The translations under genes and the position numbers were made by a program. From the NCBI GenBank assembly GCA_024277485.1, contig JAJRVA010000243.1:1-12202 (forward strand): a stretch of DNA of 12,202 bases, given 5' to 3'. The notes beneath the pieces are model-generated. The model searched no databases. It was not told where the DNA came from and saw only the letters and a program-made list of their open reading frames with translations. How positions within the stretch are numbered: the first letter of the stretch is position 1; the number at the start of each line of letters is the position of its first letter. Source of the stretch: Deltaproteobacteria bacterium. Lineage in GTDB: Bacteria; Desulfobacterota; Desulfobulbia; Desulfobulbales; Desulfobulbaceae. Below, piece after piece: positions 6,334 to 12,202 of the stretch.

Positions 6334-8282
6334 GCCGGCTGCCTCCTTGTCCTGGACGGGATAATCGCCATGATACCGCCAAGGACCATTAAACTGCCGC
6401 CGATCCAGCCCCAGAGCAGGAGTGGATTGACAGCCGCCTTGACGGTGATGACATTGTTCTGTCCGATCATGGGCATGGTCAGATACAGGTCTTCCTTCAG
6501 GGTTGAGCGCAGGCTGACCTCGGTTGTCGGCTGTTTGGCGTTGATATAATAGCGCCGCTCCGTGGTCATCTCCCCGGCCGGTTTGCCGTTCTTGGTGACC
6601 CCGAGGGTGGCGGCATAGACTGTCCGGTTGCGGTCCTGATAGCTGTTGAAATCATTGTACTGCAGCGTGTAGGCGCCGATTGTCATGGACTGGCCCCGTT
6701 GCAGGGTTACCTCTTTTTCCAGCTTGAACGCGGTTGATCCGGTAATGCCGATAACAGTGAGGACCATGCCGAAATGGACAATATATCCTCCGTACCGCCG
6801 CCGCAGCTTCCAGATCACCTTGGGGAAGGCCAGGAAAAAAACCTCGCCGGTCAGCTTCTTCCGGGCCCGGGCTCCGCCGACAAATTCCAGTATAATCGTG
6901 CTGGAGACAAAGATTGCCAGGGTAAAGGAGGTGAGGGGATAAAAGCCGCGAATTCCCACGGCAAACAGGATGATTCCACCGGTCAGGGCAAGGCCGAAAG
7001 GAATCAGAAAGTTTTTCTTCAGGTTGTCGGTTGAGGCCTTGCGCCAGCTGATCAGCGGACAGAGTCCGGTGATTGCCAGAAGCAGCAGAAAGAGCGGCGT
7101 GTTGACCATGTTGAAGAAGGGCTCGCCCACGGTCAGTTTATTGCCGGTTATCCACTCTGATATCAGTGGAAAAATTGTGCCGAACAGGGTGGAAAAGGCA
7201 ATGGCCAGCAGGATAACATTATTAAACAGGAAGGTGGACTCCCGCGACAGGAGGGACTCCAGGGAATGCCTGGTCCTGAGTTCGCTGTAGCTCTCTGCAA
7301 TCAGGATGACACTGCCGACAGCAACAATGACCATGAAAAACAGGAAGTAACCGCCAAGACCGGTGGCCCCGAAATCGTGCACAGACTGCAGGATACCGCT
7401 GCGGACCAGGTAGGTCCCGAATATGCAGGTCAGAAAGGTCAGGACAATAAGCGACATATTCCAGACCTTCATAATATTTCTTCTTTCCTGGATGATGGCG
7501 GTATGAATAAAGGCCGTGGAGACGAGCCAGGGAATAAACGAGGCATTCTCCACCGGGTCCCAGGCCCAGAAACCGCCCCAGCCAAGCTCCACGTAGGCCC
7601 ATTGTCCGCCCAGGATGATGCCGATGGTCAGAAATATCCAGGAAAGGATGTTCCAGCGCCGGGTTTTTTTCAGCCAGTCGGGGTCAAGTCTGCCCGAGAT
7701 CAGCGCTGCCAGAGCATAGGCAAAAGGTATGGTAAAACCTATGTAACCTAAAAACAGGGTTGGTGGATGGAAGATCATGCCCGGATTCTGCAGCATGGGA
7801 TTTAATCCTTTCCCATCCGCGGGCATGAACGGAAGAAGCTCGAATGGTGAGGAAATGGAGGTGAGCAGCAGGAAAAAGAAACTGACGATACCAGCCAGGA
7901 TAAGATAGATATACGGGGTGCTTTTTTTCCTGGTTTCCTTGCGGGTGTTGAATACCACCAGGGCGATATAAAGGCTCAGTACCCAGGCCCAGAAAAGAAG
8001 AGAGCCCCTCTGGCCGGCCCAGAAAGAGGTTGCCTTGTAGAAAAACGGCAGGGCCCGGTCAGAATAGGATGCCACGTATTCGACCTGAAAATTATCGGTC
8101 ATAAACAACCTGGACAGGGCAAATGCCGCCGTGCTGGCAAAAACAGCAACGCCGACAAGAGCACGCCTGCCTGCCTCGATGAAACGCAGATCATTACGCA
8201 TCAGCCCGGTGAGCAAAAGGGCCATGGCCAGCAGGCTGGTGATAAAGGCGGCTGACTGCGACAGATTTCCCAGGGTTACCAT
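6330..8282 (-). CDS. ccmF: Heme lyase component CcmF
   Basis: CcmF is the large polytopic membrane protein of the cytochrome c synthetase: it accepts heme from CcmE and, with CcmH/CcmI, attaches it to apocytochrome. The 650-residue length is normal for the family. Visible motifs are SFWAGQRGSLLFWAW (86-100), FHPPTLFLGYIG with H172, the tryptophan-rich WGGFWAWDPVEN (235-246), H260 after it (AFIHTAI), and GTYLVRSGILQSVHDFG (from about 293) with a further external histidine. A long extramembrane domain lies near the C-terminus before the last span. It starts 2 nt after the ccmE stop, with AAAGGAG inside the end of ccmE, and ends in an ATGA overlap with ccmH. Confidence 0.97.
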   Translation of the reverse strand: MVTLGNLSQSAAFITSLLAMALLLTGLMRNDLRFIEAGRRALVGVAVFASTAAFALSRLFMTDNFQVEYVASYSDRALPFFYKATSFWAGQRGSLLFWAWVLSLYIALVVFNTRKETRKKSTPYIYLILAGIVSFFFLLLTSISSPFELLPFMPADGKGLNPMLQNPGMIFHPPTLFLGYIGFTIPFAYALAALISGRLDPDWLKKTRRWNILSWIFLTIGIILGGQWAYVELGWGGFWAWDPVENASFIPWLVSTAFIHTAIIQERRNIMKVWNMSLIVLTFLTCIFGTYLVRSGILQSVHDFGATGLGGYFLFFMVIVAVGSVILIAESYSELRTRHSLESLLSRESTFLFNNVILLAIAFSTLFGTIFPLISEWITGNKLTVGEPFFNMVNTPLFLLLLAITGLCPLISWRKASTDNLKKNFLIPFGLALTGGIILFAVGIRGFYPLTSFTLAIFVSSTIILEFVGGARARKKLTGEVFFLAFPKVIWKLRRRYGGYIVHFGMVLTVIGITGSTAFKLEKEVTLQRGQSMTIGAYTLQYNDFNSYQDRNRTVYAATLGVTKNGKPAGEMTTERRYYINAKQPTTEVSLRSTLKEDLYLTMPMIGQNNVITVKAAVNPLLLWGWIGGSLMVLGGIMAIIPSRTRRQPA

Positions 8283-8284
8283 GT

Positions 8285-8707
8285 TTACTCCTTTTGTTGC
8301 TGTTCAGTTTCTTCTTCGTATTTTGAAGGGCATTTGGCCAGGAGGGTTTCAGCGTAAAATGTATTTGCCGACTCCTCGTAGCGCCCCTCCAGAATCACCT
8401 CGACATCCTCCTTGAAGGCATCCGGCTTGACGCCGTTGAATACCACGTTCATGGTTTTTGTCTCATCCTCCAGGTCGCGGACCTTAAAGGTAAGGAGCAG
8501 GCGGCCCTGGTCATACTCGATCGTGCCGCCGACCACCTCGCCGCTGATTCTCACGCCGCGCTTTTCCGGCAGCGAGCTGTCCGCGAGCACTTCCGCAACC
8601 GTTCGGTAATACACGCCAGTATCCGATACACCCTTCAGGATCAGAAAACCGACCCCTGCCAGAATAAGCAGCAGGGCAACAACAGTTTTTATTGAGCTTT
8701 TTTTCAT
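8285..8707 (-). CDS. ccmE: Heme chaperone CcmE, cysteine (CxxxY) type
   Basis: CcmE is a membrane-anchored beta-barrel (OB-fold) protein that carries heme covalently from CcmABCD to CcmF. The 140-residue product (E. coli 159) has one N-terminal span (about 8-25), YYRTVAEVLAD, VRISGEVVGGTI, LLTFKVRD, VVFNGVKPDAF and EVILEGRY. In place of the classical heme-binding H-D-E-N-Y motif it has LAKCPSKY (C126, Y130), i.e. the CxxxY form described in archaeal and Desulfovibrio Ccm systems. ATG 8707 is preferred over an upstream ATG at 8779: it is followed directly by the basic region and span expected of CcmE, with a weak AAGGT before it. It is the first gene of the ccm operon. Confidence 0.95.
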   Translation of the reverse strand: MKKSSIKTVVALLLILAGVGFLILKGVSDTGVYYRTVAEVLADSSLPEKRGVRISGEVVGGTIEYDQGRLLLTFKVRDLEDETKTMNVVFNGVKPDAFKEDVEVILEGRYEESANTFYAETLLAKCPSKYEEETEQQQKE

Positions 8708-8851
8708 TGGACCTTGTCTCACCTGCGACAATTCATCTTCAATTATGAGCTGCTGATCTGCATGTTGCACAGAGAGCATGAATTTCGAAAACCATGGCGA
8801 GATGCTGGAAAGAATTGTGCATACAGGGTCCGCTCAGAGAATATCTTTCAG

Positions 8852-8868
8852 GTATACAGGCCGTATAC
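8852..8868. promoter_or_regulatory. GTATAC dyad, possible operator upstream of ccmE
   Basis: Two GTATAC hexamers (8852-8857 and 8863-8868), each self-palindromic, have an 11-nt repeat spacing and together form a 17-bp near-perfect palindrome centred on AGGCC. It lies about 145-155 bp upstream of the ccmE start in AT-rich sequence. GTATAC cores are common in GntR-type operators, but no such regulator is in the window. Confidence 0.35.
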
Positions 8869-8964
8869 ATACAATATTTCTCAAGCGATACAGGGCAGAC
8901 ACAATGCTTTATGGCTTCGCAGTCCCGCCGTGTCGGGATTCAATATGTGGGGCCTGACACAAAA

Positions 8965-9007
8965 CCATCCCCGGCTATTTACATTGAGGGGGGATAGCCG
9001 GGGATGG
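8965..9007 (-). terminator. Perfect 14-bp inverted repeat, possible minus-strand terminator
   Basis: The arms at 8965-8978 and 8994-9007 (CCATCCCCGGCTAT and its exact reverse complement) flank a 15-nt loop ending in a G run. On the minus strand the stem is followed by TTTTGTG, so it could stop leftward transcription from the yqgE side before the ccm promoter. It is about 350 bp beyond the yqgE stop, so another role is possible. Confidence 0.45.
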
Positions 9008-9220
9008 GGAGGGGAAATACATGAAAAAGCCGTTCACATATTTTGACAGACAAGTAGCAATTGGTGTGCCAGAAGGAAGAAGGGGCAGGATAAAGAAGGG
9101 GGGAGGCTCTCTGATTCTGCTGTCACAGGCGGAGGATCACCAGAAGAGAGGATCATCCAGGGCAGATTTTTCTCATCAAATACTGTTTGAGGAAAGAAAT
9201 ACAAGACAAAAGAATGGTAC

Positions 9221-9255
9221 AAAATGGGACATGGTGGGACATTTTGTCCCATTTT
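9221..9255. terminator. Hairpin of TGGGACA repeats, possible bidirectional terminator
   Basis: A perfect 11-bp inverted repeat: AAAATGGGACA (9221-9231), a 13-nt loop, TGTCCCATTTT (9245-9255). A second TGGGACA at 9235-9241 offers an alternative tighter stem, GGGACA-TTT-TGTCCC. A/T runs on both outer edges give T-tracts on either strand. It lies about 100 bp past the yqgE stop, so termination of yqgE is plausible. An operator with three half-sites is the alternative. Confidence 0.45.
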
Positions 9256-9356
9256 TCATGTGCCCTTGGGCAATTGACCGGACTGTTCCATGGCGGGCAG
9301 GACATTATCCGGCCGGGAGAAGGGTGTGGGGATGGAAGCAGGGCGGCGGCAGCGGC

Positions 9357-10013
9357 TCAGGACCTGCCCCATGTCCGGTGCAGGTCTCTTTGCAGGGGAA
9401 CAGGTACCTGGTCTTCGGTTTTTTGCTCCCGCATGACCCAGTTTTTCCTGACCTTGCCTGTGAGTTCCTCCCACAGCCCCCTGACATCCTTGCGCAACAG
9501 AAGACGGCCGTCCTCAAGCTGCCTGGGGCGCCAGGCACCACGTTGCAGTTCCGCGGCCAACTGTCCCCGTGCCCAGCCCGAGTAGCCTAAAAAGATACGC
9601 AGGTCGGTGGTACTGTCGACCCCCTGTTTGACCAGTTCAGCCAACAGGGGCAGGTAGGTGCTCATATACACGTTATCCACAACAGGCAGCGCCCGGGGCA
9701 GCTTTTTCCCATGGCGAAAGAGAAACACCAGGCTGTCGGTACCAACGGGTCCGCCGAAGTAGAGAAGGTGGTGGTTCTTTTGCAGGGAAGGCATCTGCGG
9801 CAGAATTTTTTCTATGGGGATATCGAGCGGACGGTTGAGGATCAGGCCCACCGAGCCGCCCCACTGATCGTATGGTGTAACCAGCACCACGCTCCGGGCA
9901 AAATTCGGGTCCTGCGAATGGTCTCCGGCCAGCAGCAAAAAACCTTTCGCATGGGCGGTCATACCGGGCAAGCCCAGCAACAGGACAAGAATCAGCAGTC
10001 GCACCTTTTTCAT
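9357..10013 (-). CDS. YqgE/AlgH family protein with signal peptide
   Basis: This is a 218-residue member of the YqgE/AlgH (DUF179) family, whose biochemical role is not settled. Family features are GFLLLAGDHSQDPNFARSVV near the mature N-terminus, GLILNRPL, FGGPVG, VYMST, a conserved LGYSGWARGQLAAEL segment, then GAW and a C-terminal DVRGLWEELTG. Unlike E. coli YqgE, which begins directly with the family domain, this protein opens with a clear signal peptide: MKKVR, a hydrophobic run LLILVLLLGLPGM, and an AHA-like cleavage site before KGF. An exported location is therefore likely. ATG 10013 has GGAGG at good spacing; a longer frame to 10142 lacks support. It is monocistronic here, divergent from the citrate synthase gene. 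I do not assign a gene symbol because the exported form may not be the yqgE orthologue. Confidence 0.85.
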   Translation of the reverse strand: MKKVRLLILVLLLGLPGMTAHAKGFLLLAGDHSQDPNFARSVVLVTPYDQWGGSVGLILNRPLDIPIEKILPQMPSLQKNHHLLYFGGPVGTDSLVFLFRHGKKLPRALPVVDNVYMSTYLPLLAELVKQGVDSTTDLRIFLGYSGWARGQLAAELQRGAWRPRQLEDGRLLLRKDVRGLWEELTGKVRKNWVMREQKTEDQVPVPLQRDLHRTWGRS

Positions 10014-10375
10014 CACGCCTCCATGTCCCCTGCAAACGGAATACTGCCGCAGCGTCCGCCCGCAAATGTGAAGAAACACCGTATCATACTGATATCTACA
10101 ATGTTGCGGACTACTTTGTCCACGGTAAAAGCACCGTTGCAACAGGAGGGATCCATATTCTGCGGATCCGGCCTGTCAGCCCAGGGTCATGGAGCAGCCA
10201 TGTCAGGCGATAAATCAGCAGGAACTGCTTGTCATGCAACGGTCATGATATAGTGTATACTATACAAAGACGGTGTTACACAGCCTTCGTCGCTGCAGTG
10301 ATGAGGCGGAAAACTTCGGGCACGAGGTTTGTTCCGCAGCTCCTGAAAATCACCGGCCAACGCAGAGAGGCCATT
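10014..10375. other. Divergent intergenic region between YqgE-family gene and citrate synthase
   Basis: A 362-bp stretch must hold promoters for both flanking genes. It contains a GGATCC pair (about 10150-10168), a short ACGGT/ACCGT hairpin near 10122-10137, a TATGAT hexamer on the minus strand near 10082-10087 that could serve the leftward gene, and a strong AT-rich palindrome at 10249-10264. No small gene is convincing. Confidence 0.5.
10249..10264 (+). promoter_or_regulatory. Palindrome with -10-like hexamer upstream of citrate synthase
   Basis: TATAGT (10249-10254) and ACTATA (10259-10264) form an inverted repeat around GTAT. The same segment contains TATACT (10256-10261), a good -10 match, and a GTATAC core (10255-10260) like the two upstream of ccmE. 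A TTGTCA upstream (from 10229) is too far away to be an ideal -35. The site looks like a promoter overlapped by an operator, about 112 bp before the citrate synthase ATG. Confidence 0.4.
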
Positions 10376-11497
10376 ATGACGGAAACAGTCAATGTAAAAA
10401 ACATAGGATTGCGGGGAGTCACCGTCGCCGACACCAGGGTGAGTTTCATTGACGGCCGGGAAGGGGTACTCGTGTATCGGGGCTACCGCATCGAGGACCT
10501 GGCCGCAAACGCCACCTTTCCGGAAGTTGCATACCTGCTGCTCCATGGAGCACTGCCCGATACCGGTCAATTAGCCGGCTTTACCGGACAGCTGCAGGAG
10601 GCCGGGGAGCTTCCCGCCTGCCTGTACGAATCGTTTGCCCATCTCCCGGTGGATGCACGCCCCATGGATGTGCTGCAGGCCGGGGTTCCTCTCCTGGCCA
10701 TGGCAGACCCTGAACTGTCTGATGATTCCAGAGATGCCAATCTCAGAAAGAGTGTCCGGCTCATCGCCCGCCTGCCCATGCTGGTTGCGGCCTGGCACCG
10801 GATCAGGCAGGGACTTGCGCCACTGCCCGTGGACACATCACTCTCCCATGCCGCCAATTTCCTCTGGCAGCTGCACGGAAAAAAACCCTCTGAAAAGATG
10901 GCGCGTATCCTGGATACCTGCCTTGTCCTGCATGCGGATCACACCTTTAATGCTTCAACTTTTTCCTGCCGCCAGGTTGTCTCTTCCCGGGCCCACATCT
11001 ACGCCGGAGTCACGGCAGGTATCGGGGCCCTGTCCGGAAGCCTGCATGGTGGAGCCAATGCCGAGGTAATGAAGATGCTGCTCTCGCTGCAGGAGGAAGA
11101 GGACATCGCCGGCTGGGTGAAGAAACAGCTTGAAAGCGGTGCGCGGATTATGGGAATGGGCCATGCGGTCTACAAAACCATGGATCCCCGGGCGAAATTT
11201 TTAAAAGAGATGGCTGTTCAGCTGGGCAAAGAAACCGGTCAGGAAAAACTGGTGGATCTTACAATCCGGATTGAACGGGCGGCCCTGGCTGAATTTGAAA
11301 AACGCGGCAAGACCGAGATAAAGCCAAATGTCGATTTCTACTCCGCCTCGGTCTATCATCTCCTGGGAATCCCTTCGGACCTGATGACACCTGTCTTTGC
11401 CGTCTCGCGGATAGCGGGATGGACCGCGCACATTATCGAGGAAAAGACCGGCGAGGCCCAGGAGAAACCGGCTCTGTATCGTCCCAAGGCCGAATAA
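10376..11497 (+). CDS. Citrate synthase (short, Si-type family)
   Basis: The enzyme condenses acetyl-CoA with oxaloacetate to citrate; a 2-methylcitrate synthase activity cannot be excluded by sequence. The 373-residue length fits the short citrate synthase class (about 370-380). Visible motifs are VYRGYRIEDLA near the N-terminus, LHADHTFNASTF, and the three catalytic residues H224 (SLHGGAN), H263 (GMGHAVYKTMDPRAKF) and D320 (NVDFYSASVY), followed by GIPSDLMTPVFAVSR and GWTAHIIEE. The usually invariant Arg after the second catalytic His (GHRVYK) is Ala264 here. ATG 10376 has AGAGAGG 5 nt upstream; an open frame extends to 10229 without homology. A hairpin with a T-tract follows the stop. Family assignment is firm, the substrate less so. 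Confidence 0.93.
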   Translation: MTETVNVKNIGLRGVTVADTRVSFIDGREGVLVYRGYRIEDLAANATFPEVAYLLLHGALPDTGQLAGFTGQLQEAGELPACLYESFAHLPVDARPMDVLQAGVPLLAMADPELSDDSRDANLRKSVRLIARLPMLVAAWHRIRQGLAPLPVDTSLSHAANFLWQLHGKKPSEKMARILDTCLVLHADHTFNASTFSCRQVVSSRAHIYAGVTAGIGALSGSLHGGANAEVMKMLLSLQEEEDIAGWVKKQLESGARIMGMGHAVYKTMDPRAKFLKEMAVQLGKETGQEKLVDLTIRIERAALAEFEKRGKTEIKPNVDFYSASVYHLLGIPSDLMTPVFAVSRIAGWTAHIIEEKTGEAQEKPALYRPKAE

Positions 11498-11499
11498 TT

Positions 11500-11540
11500 G
11501 GGTGCCAATTTAATTGGCCTGCTTCACCCATGAGTTTTTT
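11500..11540 (+). terminator. Probable terminator of citrate synthase
   Basis: Right after the TAA, GGGTGCCAATT (11500-11510) can pair with AATTGGC (11512-11518) and CACCC (11525-11529) with an internal bulge. A run of six T follows at 11535-11540, five nt after the stem. The central loop as drawn is too tight, so the real stem would open by a pair or two. Confidence 0.5.
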
Positions 11541-11570
11541 GCCAACCGCTCCCGCGCGGTAATTATGGCA

Positions 11571-11589
11571 TCTATGAATTTTTCATAGA
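11571..11589. repeat. 8-bp perfect inverted repeat between convergent genes
   Basis: TCTATGAA and TTCATAGA flank TTT in the gap between the citrate synthase and U32-family genes, which converge. It is AT-rich and lacks a clear T-tract on the minus strand, so terminator function for the U32 gene is only possible. Confidence 0.35.
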
Positions 11590-11640
11590 CTCAAAAGATT
11601 GATTTGCGCTTAGGAAAAAATTGATGAACATTACGTTCAA

Positions 11641-12202
11641 CTATTCGTGTAGTTCCTTTTTCTTCCGAAACAGGCAGTGTTCCTCAGGTTTGCCAACTGG
11701 AGGAGTGATATGCAGCTCCACTCGCTGGCCCGGGTTGGCCTGCTCCAGGGCAGTGCCGTCCTCCAGGGTCATGGCGGTGATGCTGCAGGAAATTGTCTGC
11801 AGGTTACGCCCCATGTACTCGATACGATCTCCTGTTTTCAGCACGTTCCTGGTTTCAATGAGCAGGGGTGCGGTCTGCCGGATAATACCCGCAGGGACCC
11901 AGGGCTGCTCATGCCGCATCGTGTCGTGCAGCATATCGGATGCATCCGGCGGGGTGTCAAAAAAATTCTCTGTCCGGCCCCGTGTTCCCAGCTTGGAAAT
12001 CTCCTCGGAAAAATGTGGAGGTAAAACCAGTGCCGCAAGATCTGCTCCGTTATCCACCTGTTGCCCGATCCAGTCCAGCGCGGCCCGGTAGACCCGCACG
12101 ACCCCGCCCACATAGCCGATGGCCTTCATCCTCCCCTCGATCTTGAGCGAATCAGCGCCCGCCGCAACAAGTTCCGGCAACCGCCCCAACAGACAGAGAT
12201 CC
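11641..12202 (-). CDS. Peptidase U32 family protein, C-terminal part (tRNA/rRNA hydroxylation type)
   Basis: The visible 186 or so residues are the C-terminal part; the frame runs off the right edge with no start in the window. The first residues read DLCLLGRLPELVAAGADSLK followed by IEGRMKAIGYVGGVVRVYR, the hallmark C-terminal region of the U32 core. After it comes a beta-rich domain with VLKTGDRIEYMGRN and EDGTALEQANPGQRVEL, ending CLFRKKKELHE. Bacterial relatives are TrhP/YegQ (prephenate-dependent 5-hydroxyuridine formation in tRNA) and RlhA (23S rRNA cytidine hydroxylation), so an RNA-modification role is more likely than proteolysis. Which of these cannot be decided from this fragment. 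It converges with the citrate synthase gene. Confidence 0.88.
   Translation of the reverse strand, partial: DLCLLGRLPELVAAGADSLKIEGRMKAIGYVGGVVRVYRAALDWIGQQVDNGADLAALVLPPHFSEEISKLGTRGRTENFFDTPPDASDMLHDTMRHEQPWVPAGIIRQTAPLLIETRNVLKTGDRIEYMGRNLQTISCSITAMTLEDGTALEQANPGQRVELHITPPVGKPEEHCLFRKKKELHE

Larger units (their letters stand above)
8708..9356. other. 649-bp intergenic region upstream of ccm operon
   Basis: No protein gene is convincing here. From left to right the stretch holds an AT-rich portion with a GTATAC dyad (8852-8868), a GC-rich perfect inverted repeat (8965-9007), a purine-rich tract (about 9070-9110), and a cluster of TGGGACA repeats in an AT-flanked hairpin (9221-9255). The ccm promoter must lie in the left part, but I cannot point to a good -35/-10 pair. 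Confidence 0.6.

Noticed and set aside
8714..9046. 110-codon plus-strand frame upstream of ccmE
   Set aside because: No recognisable domain, no good ribosome site, and it runs through the GTATAC dyad and the 14-bp inverted repeat, which look like regulatory DNA.
9021..9590. 189-codon plus-strand reading frame preceded by a GGGGAGGGG Shine-Dalgarno-like run
   Set aside because: Its second half is antisense to the well-supported YqgE-family gene, the composition is Gly/Pro/Arg-rich shadow-like sequence, and it crosses the TGGGACA hairpin. No recognisable domain.

Overview
The window looks like a chromosomal segment of an anaerobic, cytochrome-c-rich bacterium, most likely a sulfate- or sulfur-metabolising member of the Desulfobacterota. 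This placement is inferred from protein character (a cysteine-type CcmE, a BioB with an anaerobe-like cysteine set, a non-canonical CcmH), not from a marker gene. No mobile element, phage gene, CRISPR array or RNA gene was seen.

Layout from left to right. (1) Positions 117-2346, plus strand: a biotin pair, bioB followed by bioA. The genes overlap by 8 nt and bioA appears to start at TTG. The promoter-like region directly abuts bioB. (2) Positions 2489-8707, minus strand: a compact nine-gene System I cytochrome c maturation operon. In transcription order it is ccmE, ccmF, ccmH, a CcmI N-terminal-type gene, ccmA, ccmB, ccmC, ccmD (50 codons) and a membrane-anchored TPR gene. Five junctions are ATGA overlaps, one is an 8-nt overlap, one a 2-nt gap and one a 47-nt gap. 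(3) Positions 8708-9356: a 649-bp non-coding stretch with two strong inverted repeats and a GTATAC dyad. (4) Positions 9357-10013, minus strand: a YqgE/AlgH-family protein carrying a signal peptide. (5) Positions 10014-10375: a divergent intergenic region with a second GTATAC-centred palindrome. (6) Positions 10376-11497, plus strand: a short-type citrate synthase, followed by a hairpin plus T-tract. (7) Positions 11641-12202, minus strand: the C-terminal part of a U32-family protein cut by the window edge.

The ccm genes form one machine. CcmABCD loads heme onto CcmE and releases it. CcmF, CcmH and the CcmI-like parts ligate heme to apocytochrome CXXCH motifs outside the membrane. The most interesting aspects are that CcmE has Cys in place of the heme-binding His (CxxxY type) yet a CcmH is present, that CcmI is split into two genes at different places in the operon, and that no ccmG is present. 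I found no clearly new multi-gene system. The notable points are variants of known machinery and unexplained intergenic dyads.
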